64,000 nt of DNA, taken from assembly GCF_001375515.1 (NCBI RefSeq), contig NZ_CTDX01000016.1, positions 702,233 to 766,232 of the forward strand. Direction: 5' to 3'. The DNA is from Bacillus kwashiorkori (lineage in GTDB: Bacteria > Bacillota > Bacilli > Bacillales > Caldibacillaceae). This document shows, piece after piece, positions 18,818 through 27,878 of the stretch. The notes beneath the pieces were generated by a model. The model ran no database searches. It was not told the origin of the DNA and saw nothing but the letters and a program-made list of their open reading frames with translations. The stretch's first letter is position 1, and each line of letters begins with the position of its first letter. The translations under genes were made by a program, and so were the position numbers.

Positions 18818-18854
18818 AATACTTATATGATATTGAAAAAAGGAGATAGAAAAT

Positions 18855-19139
18855 ATGGAAATTTATTTTTCTCCAGAAGTAATTACACCTCATTTTCAAA
18901 TATTAAATGTTGTTAATTCAGCCGAGAAGGCAGTTGGAAATTTAGCACTAATGTTCGATGAGAAAAAAATCTTTGTTTATGGTATTTTAGAAGAAGGTGG
19001 AGTAGGTCACGATTTTAAAGATTTAGTTAAGCCGTATTTAAAAGGTTTAAATAAAGCGAAACCTGATTTAGATATATATTCTTGTCTGTATGTTGGCTGT
19101 GAAAAAGTCAACTTAAATGAAGATGAAAAAGAAAAATAA
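18855..19139 (+). CDS. Small protein of unknown function
   Basis: A 94-residue soluble, acidic protein that I do not recognise. It begins MEIYFSPEVITPHFQILNVV, has a Gly-containing YGILEEGGVGHDF segment near residue 45, two cysteines in YSCLYVGCEK near residue 80 and a highly charged end. AAAGGAGAT lies about 11 bases before the ATG. It starts 37 bases after the MFS gene on the same strand, so the two may be co-transcribed, and a strong terminator follows. No signal peptide or membrane helix. Confidence 0.65.
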   Translation: MEIYFSPEVITPHFQILNVVNSAEKAVGNLALMFDEKKIFVYGILEEGGVGHDFKDLVKPYLKGLNKAKPDLDIYSCLYVGCEKVNLNEDEKEK

Positions 19140-19155
19140 GTAACATTTTATGGAA

Positions 19156-19187
19156 AACGGCAGGTAATTCCCTGCCGTTACTTTTTT
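19156..19187 (+). terminator. Intrinsic terminator
   Basis: AACGGCAGG (19156-19164) pairs perfectly with CCTGCCGTT (19171-19179) and is followed by a C and six T. It ends the MFS/orphan transcript. Confidence 0.9.
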
Positions 19188-19189
19188 AG

Positions 19190-19365
19190 TTATGTTAAAG
19201 ATTGTTGTTGATTTCCGTTACAGGCGACGCTTTCCGCGGGCACGGCCTCAGCCGCTTCGATGCTATGCGTCTGTAGGGTCTTCGGCTCGTACTGTCGCCG
19301 CCGGAATCAGCGCCTTACACTACAATCAACAACTGCCTAAAATTCAACAATAAACAATAACATAG
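19190..19365. repeat. GC-rich dispersed intergenic repeat, copy 2
   Basis: A second copy of the element at 9433-9609, same orientation, with the same outer inverted ends (TATGTTA / TAACATA) and the same GTTGTTGATT/AATCAACAAC inner arms. At the hairpin tip, GACGC-TAC-GCGTC in copy 1 becomes GATGC-TAT-GCGTC here, changing a C:G pair to a U:G wobble and keeping the fold. It lies between the convergent orphan gene and the alanyl-tRNA editing gene. Confidence 0.85.
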
Positions 19366-19376
19366 CCTTTTTAAGA

Positions 19377-20546
19377 CTACATGTTAACAAATTCATCTTT
19401 TACGAACTCAATAAAGGAGAGTAAATCGTGCCTATTTTGAAAAATAGCTTGTGCTTTATTGTTGCTTCCGCCGCCTTTACCAGAATATGGTTGTACGTGT
19501 TCTTGAATAAATTTCCCACAATGGAATGAATTGTTGCTATTATGAGTGAAAATAACTCTTAAATCAGAGACTGATCCTAATAAGATTGGCTTATCTGTCT
19601 TATTATTAATAATACTTGCTAAGTAATTTAAATCTTTTACGGGAAATTCGTCGACAAAAATAATAATCGGTCCTTGCTGTTGCATTAATTGTTCTGTTAA
19701 CAAATGGGCATATTTTTCAAATAAAACTTGATATTTCTTGTTTCGTTCTTTCTGTTCGATTATCATCTTTTCAATGTTATACTCTAACTGTTGTTCTGAT
19801 GTTGTTAGTTGTTTCACTATGTTTGTAAGGATATTTTGTTTTTCCCGATAATCCTTTAAAGCCCGGATTCCACAAGTAAAATGAACACGTATTAGTCCGC
19901 GTTGTTTTTCCGTCTTCATAATTTTTAGTAATCCAATTTGTCCTGTGGATTCAACATGTGTTCCAGCACATGCATTATACTCAATGCCTTCAATTTCAAC
20001 AATTCTTAATGGGTCAATATTTTCTGGATATTTTCTTAATGGATAATCAGCTGCTTCAGATTTTGATATATAAAAAACGTTAATTTTTTTATTATTATAG
20101 ATCTCCTGATTAACATAAGTTTCTACTTTTTTTATATCTCCGTTAGCTACAGACTCTATATCTAAATCAATAGTTGCACTATCATTGCTTAAATGAAATG
20201 AGACTGTATTTGCTCCTAGTAATTGTAAAAAGATTGCTGAAAGTAAATGTTGTCCACTGTGGTGTTGAGTATGTTCTATACGCCGATTTTTGTCTATTTC
20301 ACAATAAGCTGACAAATTGACTGGTTTAGCGCTTAAAACATGGATTACTTCGCCATTTTCTATAAATACATCTAACACATCAATTCCATTAATTTTTCCT
20401 AAATCACAAGGCTGACCACCGCCTGTAGGATAAAAAGCTGACGCTGCTAAAGTTATGTGATAGTGGTTATTCTGTTGGCTGATACTAGTTATTTCCGTCT
20501 TCCATTCATAAGTTAATGGCGAAGTGTAGTACAGTAATTCTGTCAA
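19377..20546 (-). CDS. Alanyl-tRNA editing protein (AlaX type, DHHA1)
   Basis: A 389-residue free-standing editing protein of the AlaX-L class that hydrolyses Ser- or Gly-mischarged tRNA-Ala. It has the ThrRS/AlaRS second additional domain with HHSGQHLL (zinc ligands His96 and His100) and the distal YNACAGTHVES ligands, a coiled-coil linker around residues 235-275, and a C-terminal DHHA1 domain ending in the GKGGGSNNKAQ motif. No aminoacylation domain is present. The start is TTG at 20546 with GAAAGGAGTC upstream. It lies 31 bases after the antiporter gene on the same strand, so the two may form an operon. Confidence 0.92.
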   Translation of the reverse strand: MTELLYYTSPLTYEWKTEITSISQQNNHYHITLAASAFYPTGGGQPCDLGKINGIDVLDVFIENGEVIHVLSAKPVNLSAYCEIDKNRRIEHTQHHSGQHLLSAIFLQLLGANTVSFHLSNDSATIDLDIESVANGDIKKVETYVNQEIYNNKKINVFYISKSEAADYPLRKYPENIDPLRIVEIEGIEYNACAGTHVESTGQIGLLKIMKTEKQRGLIRVHFTCGIRALKDYREKQNILTNIVKQLTTSEQQLEYNIEKMIIEQKERNKKYQVLFEKYAHLLTEQLMQQQGPIIIFVDEFPVKDLNYLASIINNKTDKPILLGSVSDLRVIFTHNSNNSFHCGKFIQEHVQPYSGKGGGSNNKAQAIFQNRHDLLSFIEFVKDEFVNM

Positions 20547-20577
20547 AGGTTTGACTCCTTTCAGAGATTAATTAAAG

Positions 20578-22017
20578 TTATTTTACAAAATATTTTTCTA
20601 TTTTGGTACGATATTTCTTTGGAGCGAGGATATAAAGTATATCACCACTCTTTAATCTAGTTTCACCTCGAGGTGTTACTAAATCATTCTCACGGACAAT
20701 GGCAGAGATAACTAAGTCCGCAGGTAAAGAAAGTTCTGCAATCCGCTGATTAATTACATTTGATTCATCACCAATCATAATCTCTGATAAATCAAGATCA
20801 GAATCTCCGGCTGCCATCAATTCTAAGCGGAATGGGATTTTCTTTGTCTTGCCAACTGTTAAATTCAATTTTTCTGCTAAAAAAGTTAATGTTGTGCCTT
20901 GAATTAGTGCAGATAATAGAACAATGAAAAAGACGATATTAAAAATGGTTGCGCTATTTTCAATTCCTGCAAGAAGAGGATAGGTGGCTAGTATAATTGG
21001 TACAGCTCCTTTTAATCCAGCCCAAGATATAAAAATCTTTTCATTTAACGAAAATTTCATGCCAATCGTACATAAAAAGACGGAAACAGGTCTAGCGATT
21101 AAAATAATGGCAAGTGATAGTAGAATGCTTTGCCAAATAACTTCTAAAAGATGGGATGGAAATACTAGTAACCCCAATAAAATAAACATACAAATTTGAC
21201 TCATACTAGCCAGTCCATCATTAAAATGTAAAATGGATTGTTTATAATGAATATCCGAATTGCCAATATATATTGCCATTAAATAGACGGCAAGTAACCC
21301 ACTTCCATTTATTAAAGTAACAGAACTATACGTTAATACAGCGATAGATAAAGAAAAAATGGAATAAAGTCCAGCAGATTGAAAATTAATGTAGTTAATA
21401 AATTTAACTGTTAATTTACCAAAAATTAAAGAAAATATTATACCAATTCCCATTTGCCAAAAGAAGTTACCTAACAGAGAGAATATTGTTTTATCAGGTA
21501 TTTGGATAAGTTCAATTATCGATAATGTTAAAAAAACCGCCATTGGATCGTTGGAACCTGATTCAAATTCTAATGTATGGGTTAATCGCTTCTTAATATT
21601 CGTATTTCCAAAGGCGGCAAATACCGCAGCAGCGTCTGTAGAACCAACAATTGCCCCGAGAAGCATACCCTCTAATATGCTAAAATTTAAAATCCAAACG
21701 GCGAATAATCCAGTGATAACCGATGTCAGTAACACTCCTACTGTTGCCAAAACGGATGATGGGACAATAACAGACCGGATATCTTTTGCATTTGTTTTAA
21801 GTCCACCATCAAATAAAATAATTACTAACGCCGCTATAGAGATTAATTGGGTAAGATTTGCGTTGTCAAAATAAATAAAGCGGTTTAATAACATACCGAC
21901 AATAATAAAAATGAGAAGGGTTGGAATTCTTAATCTCGTTGAAAATCTCGTAGATATAACACCAATTAATAATAAAATACCGAATGTTAGTATAAAAATA
22001 TCAACGCTTACATCCAT
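20578..22017 (-). CDS. K+/H+ antiporter of the CPA1/NhaP2 type
   Basis: A 479-residue protein with about 12 transmembrane helices in residues 1-390 (Na+/H+ exchanger fold) and a C-terminal TrkA-C (RCK_C) regulatory domain at about 395-479. The FDGGLKTNAKDIRS and GAIVGSTDAAAVFAAFG segments, the latter with the conserved Asp of CPA antiporters, are clear. The TrkA-C domain points to the potassium/proton antiporter subgroup (CvrA/NhaP2). TAGGAGTG precedes the ATG. Likely involved in potassium and pH balance. Confidence 0.88.
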   Translation of the reverse strand: MDVSVDIFILTFGILLLIGVISTRFSTRLRIPTLLIFIIVGMLLNRFIYFDNANLTQLISIAALVIILFDGGLKTNAKDIRSVIVPSSVLATVGVLLTSVITGLFAVWILNFSILEGMLLGAIVGSTDAAAVFAAFGNTNIKKRLTHTLEFESGSNDPMAVFLTLSIIELIQIPDKTIFSLLGNFFWQMGIGIIFSLIFGKLTVKFINYINFQSAGLYSIFSLSIAVLTYSSVTLINGSGLLAVYLMAIYIGNSDIHYKQSILHFNDGLASMSQICMFILLGLLVFPSHLLEVIWQSILLSLAIILIARPVSVFLCTIGMKFSLNEKIFISWAGLKGAVPIILATYPLLAGIENSATIFNIVFFIVLLSALIQGTTLTFLAEKLNLTVGKTKKIPFRLELMAAGDSDLDLSEIMIGDESNVINQRIAELSLPADLVISAIVRENDLVTPRGETRLKSGDILYILAPKKYRTKIEKYFVK

Positions 22018-22260
22018 AAATCACACTCCTAACGTATTGAAAATGTATATTTAATTTTGTAAATGTTAAAGTGGGAAAATATATATAGAAACAATGATAT
22101 TATATCATAAAATTGGTTTTGTTTTTAATTTCATACTGTGTATAATAGTCGAAAAAATTATAGAAGGATAACCTTTTGGAATTGTCACTGTTTTGTAACA
22201 ACTAACTAATTGTAAAAGTAATTATCGTGTTATAATAAGGTTGTAAGATAAATAATACGA

Positions 22261-22827
22261 ATTAACATTTCAAGAGGCTCAACCATAGTGTTCGTTCCGT
22301 AATAACGGTAACGACAATATGATTTACACCGCAAAATTGGAAACGGTTGCAATGGAGAAGCTTACTGGCAGAGGGAAAATCAAAAAAGGATTAACTTCAC
22401 AGCGTAATCGACAAGAGAAATGGATGAATGAAAAAAGTTGAGTCAGTGGAGAAAGAACAAAGCTATTACCTACTGAAATATTAATAAGTACGTAAAAGTA
22501 GCGTTCTCGATCAAAAGATTCATTAAAGAAATGGAATTTCTAATGAGTTGGATTCAACAAATTCACTCCAAATTAATTGTCATATTCTGTAAGCGAAAAA
22601 TGAACCATCTCGAAATTGCTCACGGTTAAACAATTGTAAGTGTAATAAAACGAGCCACCAATCGAATCTATTGTTCGGTTCAATCTTTCATTAAGAGAGA
22701 ACAATAGAGCGGGAATAAGACGGAACAAACACACATCAGCTTATTCTCAAATTTACCCATCTAGTTATAAATTTCCACCAATCAAGGAAATGAAGCTGAT
22801 GATGGTTGAGTCTCTTGAGATGTTAAT
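22261..22827. mobile_element. 567-bp element with 26-bp terminal inverted repeats, no intact ORF
   Basis: Left end 22261-22286 (ATTAACATTTCAAGAGGCTC then AACCAT) and right end 22802-22827 match as inverted repeats at 24 of 26 positions; similarity stops sharply at both edges. The interior has only short open stretches, for example a 27-codon frame beginning MEKLTGRGKIKKGL near 22352, and a 10-bp hairpin TCTATTGTTC/GAACAATAGA near 22668-22707. No target duplication is obvious. It may be a decayed insertion sequence or MITE, or a noncoding RNA closed by a long terminal stem: -10-like TATAAT lies about 30 bp upstream and a terminator starts at the next base. The rest of the 863-bp gap (22018-22260) holds only promoter-like AT-rich sequence. 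Confidence 0.6.
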
Positions 22828-22862
22828 AAAGAAGGTTGCCCTTGTAGGCAACCTTCTTTTAT
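22828..22862. terminator. Strong hairpin terminator next to the inverted-repeat element
   Basis: A perfect 13-bp stem (AAAGAAGGTTGCC, 22828-22840, against 22847-22859) with a 6-base loop. T-rich on the plus strand; on the minus strand it can end the MFS gene at 22881-24044. Confidence 0.85.
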
Positions 22863-22880
22863 TGGAATAAAATTATTCAA

Positions 22881-24044
22881 TTACATTTTATTGTTGAGAC
22901 TTACTGTTTTGCCTAATTTCTTAGCAGAAACTAGTAAAATTATACTTACAAAGGTTAAAAAGACGGATCCTGTTAGAAATGCTTCCTCAGAAGTCATATT
23001 AAACATCCCAGTAACGGTTGATCCAGCAACAACACCTAATGAAAAGAATCCGTAAAACAGACCATATGCTTTACCGCGTTCATGCTTTTGAGAGTTTTGC
23101 GATATTAAAGAACTGATGGATGGAAATAATAGGGCAAAACCAATTCCGTAAGTACTCATTATTAAATATAAAATTGGAAGTAATTCTACTTTACTCAAAA
23201 AAACGAGTGAAACCGCAATTAACAACATCCCGACAACGATGATGTACTCTTTACGAAATGCATCGTATAATTTATTCGTTGGAAGAACGAAAAATAATAT
23301 TGCTACAACTCCAAAAACACTCATTAACATGCCACTAATTTGACTATCCAATCCTAAGTCAGCCACTTTTAATGGTAACATATAAGCTAAGATTCCTTGT
23401 GAAAACATAAGTGTGAATGCACCAGTATAGGCAAAATTTAAACGCAAGTTTTTAAAAAGATCGAAATAGCTGCTCCAATTAAATTGGTTTGTTTTATTGG
23501 ATTTATTACTTGAATTATTTTTAATCAAAAATGGAGAAATAATACCACTTATAATCATTAGGCCGCCAACGATGTAAAATACCCATTCTATACCGTAATA
23601 TTTCGTAACGATACCACTAAATGCGGGCCCAAATATAGCAGCAAATCCGACAGCTGCCCCAGACAATGCCATCGTTTTTCCACTTTTATTCGTTTTGTAT
23701 AACGATAAACTAGTAAAAGCAGCTGGTACTAATAAACCAGCACTTATTCCGTGTAGAAGGCGGACAATAAATAATTGAAGAGGGGTCGTTACAAATGCAT
23801 ATAAAAATAAAATAAGTCCTGTTGCAAGAAGACCGATTATTAATATAATCCGTGAACCGAGGCGATCAACAAAATCACCAGAAAAGACATTACTTATCAT
23901 ATTAGAAAAAGAGTAAATGCCAATAATAAAACCGATAAACATAGTTGTTGCACCTAAATCTAATGCATAAGTACTCATTATCGGTAACTGGGAAAACATA
24001 TCAATAAAGGAAAGGCCAATTAAAAAATAAATGAAATAAATCAT
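22881..24044 (-). CDS. MFS transporter, sugar/drug efflux-like
   Basis: A 387-residue, 12-helix major facilitator. Motif A reads SGDFVDRLGSRIILI between helices 2 and 3; the helix-4/5 region VRLLHGISAGLLVPAAFTSL resembles drug exporters. A hydrophilic Ser/Asn/Lys loop around residues 175-190 joins the two halves. GTGGGTGAG precedes the ATG. The substrate cannot be inferred. It is oriented with msrA and the antiporter but separated from both by terminators. Confidence 0.78.
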   Translation of the reverse strand: MIYFIYFLIGLSFIDMFSQLPIMSTYALDLGATTMFIGFIIGIYSFSNMISNVFSGDFVDRLGSRIILIIGLLATGLILFLYAFVTTPLQLFIVRLLHGISAGLLVPAAFTSLSLYKTNKSGKTMALSGAAVGFAAIFGPAFSGIVTKYYGIEWVFYIVGGLMIISGIISPFLIKNNSSNKSNKTNQFNWSSYFDLFKNLRLNFAYTGAFTLMFSQGILAYMLPLKVADLGLDSQISGMLMSVFGVVAILFFVLPTNKLYDAFRKEYIIVVGMLLIAVSLVFLSKVELLPILYLIMSTYGIGFALLFPSISSLISQNSQKHERGKAYGLFYGFFSLGVVAGSTVTGMFNMTSEEAFLTGSVFLTFVSIILLVSAKKLGKTVSLNNKM

Positions 24045-24171
24045 CCCAACTCACCCACTTCTAGTTATTATTAATTATGTTAACATGGAAAACAGCTGTT
24101 TTTTAAATGGGTATTTGAAATCTTCATGAAAAATAAGCGTTAATTTAATTATATCACTAAACAAGATAATG

Positions 24172-24205
24172 AAAAGGAAAGCACCGGTGAGATGCTTTCC
24201 TTTTT
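24172..24205. terminator. Terminator downstream of msrA
   Basis: A perfect 12-bp stem AAAAGGAAAGCA (24172-24183) / TGCTTTCCTTTT (24193-24204). It stands after the msrA stop on the minus strand. Confidence 0.85.
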
Positions 24206-24253
24206 AACTGACATTAACAAACAACTTCACACTACTAAACACAGACAAGTATT

Positions 24254-24781
24254 TTATTTCCAATGTTTTTTTATAAATTCGTCTCGGCCTGATTTTTGAC
24301 GGTCTTCCAAATATTCATCCGGATTTTTTTTATAATAATCTTGATGGTAATCTTCCGCAGCATAAAAAGGAACTGCTCGTAATATTGGAGTGATAATCGG
24401 CTTTGAAAATGTACCATTATTTTGCAGCTCTAATTTAGATTCTTCGGCTAATGATTTTTGTAATTCAGAGTGATAAAATATCGCTGTTTTATAGGAAGAA
24501 CCTCTATCGTGAAACTGCCCACCATCATCTGTAGGATCGATTTGTTGCCAATAAATATTTAAAAGTGTTCGATAAGAAATTATATCAGGATCAAATGTTA
24601 TTTGTACGGCTTCCAAATGTCCAGTTTCACCTTCTTTTACTTGTTCATATGTAGGATTTTCTACAGTTCCACCTGTATAGCCAGAAACTACTTTATGGAC
24701 ACCATTCCATTGATCAAAAGGTTTAACCATACACCAGAAACATCCACCAGCAAAAGTTGCTAACTCTAAATTTTCCTCCAT
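24254..24781 (-). CDS. msrA: Peptide-methionine (S)-S-oxide reductase
   Basis: A 175-residue repair enzyme reducing the S-epimer of methionine sulfoxide in proteins. The active-site motif AGGCFWC places the nucleophile at Cys14 and a second Cys at position 17; no later Cys exists, so Cys17 is the only possible intramolecular resolving partner. [18 protein letters not shown] and [13 protein letters not shown] are family signatures. GGGAGTGAG precedes the ATG. Monocistronic by the flanking terminator. Confidence 0.96.
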   Translation of the reverse strand: MEENLELATFAGGCFWCMVKPFDQWNGVHKVVSGYTGGTVENPTYEQVKEGETGHLEAVQITFDPDIISYRTLLNIYWQQIDPTDDGGQFHDRGSSYKTAIFYHSELQKSLAEESKLELQNNGTFSKPIITPILRAVPFYAAEDYHQDYYKKNPDEYLEDRQKSGRDEFIKKHWK

Positions 24782-25078
24782 CTATCTCACTCCCTATTTT
24801 TGTGTCTATCTTCACCAAGTCTTGCTTTAAAGAAACTGTTTTGAAGCTAAAACATATTTAAGTTTATCACTATTCTTGAAATTTGTTAAGGTGAAAAATT
24901 TTCTAATATGAAAAAACAAATCACAATTTCCAATTACTATTCGTCAAGTTGAGAGTTTAAGTTAAATTCTATTTGCTTAAACCGTTACTATTAGGAATAG
25001 TATTGCAAAAACTTGGTCAAGATAAAATCGAATAAGTGAATATGCTTATTAAACAGCCAGCAAAAAAGGAGGCAAATG

Positions 25079-25543
25079 ATGAAACATATACGATCACTTA
25101 TTTATAAATTTTTATTGTTAACACTAGTACTATTATTTATTTTAGGATTTGTATACGGAGTATCCATTGGTGATATTCTTGCGATCAGTTTCATTCTAAC
25201 TATAGCAGCATATGTGTTAGGAGATTTATCCATTTTGCCCCGTTTTGGCAATTTAGCTGCAACGGTCGCAGACTTTGGTTTAGCTCTTTTTGGTGTATGG
25301 GTGCTCGGTTACACTTTTATTGAGGAGCCAATTCGGCTCGGTGTAGCAAGTTTCTTATCTGCTATATTAATTTCTGTTGGAGAAATATTCTTCCATAATT
25401 ATTTAATCAATAATGTATTATTTACAACAGATAATGAACAACGTAAGATTTTCCGGGAACCAAATTATCAAACAGAAATAGCGGAGGAACAATTTCCAGA
25501 CGTAGATTCTTATTTATATGAAGATGAAAATGAAGATGAATAA
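25079..25543 (+). CDS. YndM-like membrane protein (DUF2512)
   Basis: A protein of about 154 residues with four transmembrane helices and an acidic tail (DVDSYLYEDENEDE). The pattern YVLGDLSILPRFGNLAATVADFG, kept within the second helix pair, is typical of the YndM/DUF2512 family found in spore-formers. Function unknown. Two adjacent ATGs exist (25076, 25079); AGGAGG at 25067-25072 is better spaced for the second. It is monocistronic and converges on the next gene. Confidence 0.75.
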   Translation: MKHIRSLIYKFLLLTLVLLFILGFVYGVSIGDILAISFILTIAAYVLGDLSILPRFGNLAATVADFGLALFGVWVLGYTFIEEPIRLGVASFLSAILISVGEIFFHNYLINNVLFTTDNEQRKIFREPNYQTEIAEEQFPDVDSYLYEDENEDE

Positions 25544-25560
25544 TTAATATTAACAAATGA

Positions 25561-25591
25561 AAGGACTGCCCCACTTTTTGGAGCAGTCCTT
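25561..25591. terminator. Hairpin between convergent genes
   Basis: AAGGACTGC (25561-25569) pairs with GCAGTCCTT (25583-25591), with more pairing inside. No long T-run, so a weak or bidirectional terminator. Confidence 0.6.
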
Positions 25592-25602
25592 AGCTTATTT
25601 GT

Positions 25603-25827
25603 TTAATTTGTTGAAGGGATACGTATATTTTTCATCATATTTTGCATGAAAGAATTCACTTTTTGTGAACGACCGTTACGCATCCCGACATAAGTGACTC
25701 CGCTCGCTAGTCCGACACCTAATAAAGACATCCAAATTTTTGTCCGGTTATTTCGTCTTTTACTTAAGTTTGCCGGAATCATTTTATTCCAGTTCATTCT
25801 TTTCATTTGACGCATCATTTTATTCAT
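25603..25827 (-). CDS. Small basic membrane-associated protein, unknown
   Basis: A 74-residue protein with a Met/Arg/Lys-rich N-terminus (MNKMMRQMKRMNWNKM), one hydrophobic helix (WMSLLGVGLASGVTYVGM, about residues 32-50) and a short tail. It resembles small YrzQ/DUF3918-type proteins of bacilli, but I am not sure of the family. GGAGGT precedes the ATG (AAGGAGGTAACAAAATG). Likely sporulation- or envelope-related by analogy only. Confidence 0.6.
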   Translation of the reverse strand: MNKMMRQMKRMNWNKMIPANLSKRRNNRTKIWMSLLGVGLASGVTYVGMRNGRSQKVNSFMQNMMKNIRIPSTN

Positions 25828-25996
25828 TTTGTTACCTCCTTGTTAGTCGATAATACTAACAGTATTAGTGTTTCTGTTTTTTATGTAACTATTCTAAGTG
25901 AATCCTTCCAATTGTCTTCATCCTCAAATTAACAAACATAAATCACCTGTTATTTTACAAAATAAAGATAAAGTTGATGGAAGGAGTAATATAATA

Positions 25997-26752
25997 ATGC
26001 TGACAAAAAAACAAATCGAAACCTTCCGAAAGAAATTGTTGAAGGAAAAACATGAAATAACGGAAAGATTAAAGTCTAACGATCAATTTGGGATGGTTGA
26101 TGGTGCAATCCATGAGGCAAGGACAGAGTTATCAAGTTATGATAATCATCCTGCTGATGAAGGAACGGAATTATTCGAACGTAGTAAAGATTTTGCCTTG
26201 AATGAGTTGGAAGAAAATCGAGTTAAAAATATTGATAAAGCACTGGAAGCAATCGATAAAGGAACTTATGGATTGTGTGAGCATTGCGGAAAGTCAATTT
26301 CAATAGAACGATTAGATGCGTTACCTGAAACGACTTATTGTAAAGAACATAGCCCAGAACAACAAATTTCTCGTGATAGACCTGTGGAAGAAGAAGTATT
26401 ATCCCCACCATATGAACGTTTCGTATATGATGACGAAGAAGGGGAAAATACGTCCTTTGATGCAGAGGATGCCTGGCAAGAAGTAGGTAGTTTCGGTTCT
26501 TCAGACTCACCGCAAGACTTTTTTGACCCTTCTGGAGACTATAATGATGCTACGATGGAACACGATGAAAAAGTAGGCTATGTTGAAGATTATGAAAATT
26601 TTATCGGTACCGATATTTATGGGAAAAATATAACCATTTATCCTAATCGACAACATGAAAAATATGAGGAAGCATTAGATGAAGCTGGCTACATGACAAC
26701 GTTTGGTGATTTACATCCCTTTGAATTAGATCCATATGTGGATAATGATTGA
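25997..26752 (+). CDS. yteA: YteA-family sporulation protein (DksA/TraR zinc finger)
   Basis: A 251-residue protein with an N-terminal helical region and a C4-type zinc finger CEHCGKSISIERLDALPETTYC at about residues 94-115, as in DksA/TraR proteins. The acidic C-terminal extension with the FIGTDIYGKNITIYPN region is characteristic of the YteA family, reported as sporulation-expressed. The frame extends upstream to 25898, but AAGGAGT lies nine bases before the ATG at 25997 (MLTKKQIETF), which is chosen. A clear terminator follows. Whether it binds RNA polymerase is unknown. Confidence 0.88.
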   Translation: MLTKKQIETFRKKLLKEKHEITERLKSNDQFGMVDGAIHEARTELSSYDNHPADEGTELFERSKDFALNELEENRVKNIDKALEAIDKGTYGLCEHCGKSISIERLDALPETTYCKEHSPEQQISRDRPVEEEVLSPPYERFVYDDEEGENTSFDAEDAWQEVGSFGSSDSPQDFFDPSGDYNDATMEHDEKVGYVEDYENFIGTDIYGKNITIYPNRQHEKYEEALDEAGYMTTFGDLHPFELDPYVDND

Positions 26753-26758
26753 TTTATC

Positions 26759-26783
26759 AACCACCTTTTCGGGTGGTTTTTTT
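26759..26783 (+). terminator. Terminator of yteA
   Basis: AACCACC (26759-26765) pairs with GGTGGTT and is followed by a T-run to about 26783. Confidence 0.9.
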
Positions 26784-26856
26784 CATTTATTTGCATGGAA
26801 AAGGATTTTTAAACGTAAGTATAAAACAAAAAGAGGGACGAGTATGGAGGAAGAAA

Positions 26857-27795
26857 ATGATAACGGAAAACATCAAACTTAACGACTGGGTTGGCTTTAT
26901 TGTTAATGTCATCAATGTTCCATTTTCTTATTTAGGGAATGTCGTTTTATTAAGTAACACGACTAAAGAGAGAGATGTTTTGTATCAAAAAATCCAAACC
27001 GAAGCAGAAAAGCGGCTTGATATAAACAGTTATTGGCAATTTATCGAGATTGATCAACCGTTTTTCAACACTGGTAAAGCTACTGTTCTCTTTATAAAAG
27101 TAACCAAACAACTTTTACAAACGTTTCAATTAATTCGCGAACAGTTGGAGAAAAATAAAGCTGTTTTATTTTGTGTAAAATTAACGAAAGACCCGACCGT
27201 TTGCTTATTAACGGAAGAAGGAAAAAGAATTGATGGAAATGATCATCATTTCCCGAGTTCATTAAAACAAATAATTATTAACCCACCTACAACTAAACAA
27301 TTTACAAAAATAAAAGATAGTGACGATGGACTTTTATTTTTACAAATTTTTTGGCCGAAACAAAGAATTATTTTTATTGGGAATGACATACTAGGTAAGC
27401 ATCTAAATAGGTTAACAACATACTTAAATTTCCAACAAATTAAAATAGACTGGGAAAATAAATTGATTGAAAATAATGAGAGCCATTTAGTGTTAAAAGG
27501 AATGAACGGTCCTTTATTAGATAATTTTTCCTTTAATGTTTTTGACATTATTATTATTTTTACATTCGATCCTTATGTAGACCGGGATATTTTACAGTTT
27601 TTCCGTGGAAAACCGTTTCAATCCATCGTATTACCATATAATAAACAGAAAACGAGAGAACTTTTAAAAAAACGTTATATTCCTGAAAATATTATTTCTT
27701 TGCCTGTTGAACATTTACGAACAAAGGAAGCAGCAATCCAAATTATAGCTAACATTATTCAATTGCAGAACGGGAGGCAAGACGAACTAAATTAA
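26857..27795 (+). CDS. Divergent XdhC/CoxI-like protein
   Basis: A soluble protein of about 312 residues. The second half looks like the XdhC Rossmann domain: beta strand RIIFIGNDILGKHLNRLTTY in place of the usual GAGHVG, an FDIIIIFTFDPYVDRDIL strand, and a C-terminal helix KEAAIQIIANIIQLQNG corresponding to the end of XdhC. XdhC proteins protect and insert the molybdenum cofactor of xanthine dehydrogenase-type enzymes, but no such enzyme is nearby and the glycine motif is altered, so the function may differ. The frame opens at 26749; GGAGGAAG before the ATG at 26857 sets the start. Confidence 0.5.
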   Translation: MITENIKLNDWVGFIVNVINVPFSYLGNVVLLSNTTKERDVLYQKIQTEAEKRLDINSYWQFIEIDQPFFNTGKATVLFIKVTKQLLQTFQLIREQLEKNKAVLFCVKLTKDPTVCLLTEEGKRIDGNDHHFPSSLKQIIINPPTTKQFTKIKDSDDGLLFLQIFWPKQRIIFIGNDILGKHLNRLTTYLNFQQIKIDWENKLIENNESHLVLKGMNGPLLDNFSFNVFDIIIIFTFDPYVDRDILQFFRGKPFQSIVLPYNKQKTRELLKKRYIPENIISLPVEHLRTKEAAIQIIANIIQLQNGRQDELN

Positions 27796-27878
27796 ATTTT
27801 TTCCTTTTCAAAACTAATATTTTCTGCAATTCTGCAAAAAATAAGATTATAGGAACAAAAAGGAAAGTAGGATAAACA

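Noticed and set aside
22352..22440. Short frame MEKLTGRGKIKKGL... inside the inverted-repeat element
   Set aside because: Too short and without a ribosome site; noted only as possible transposase debris.
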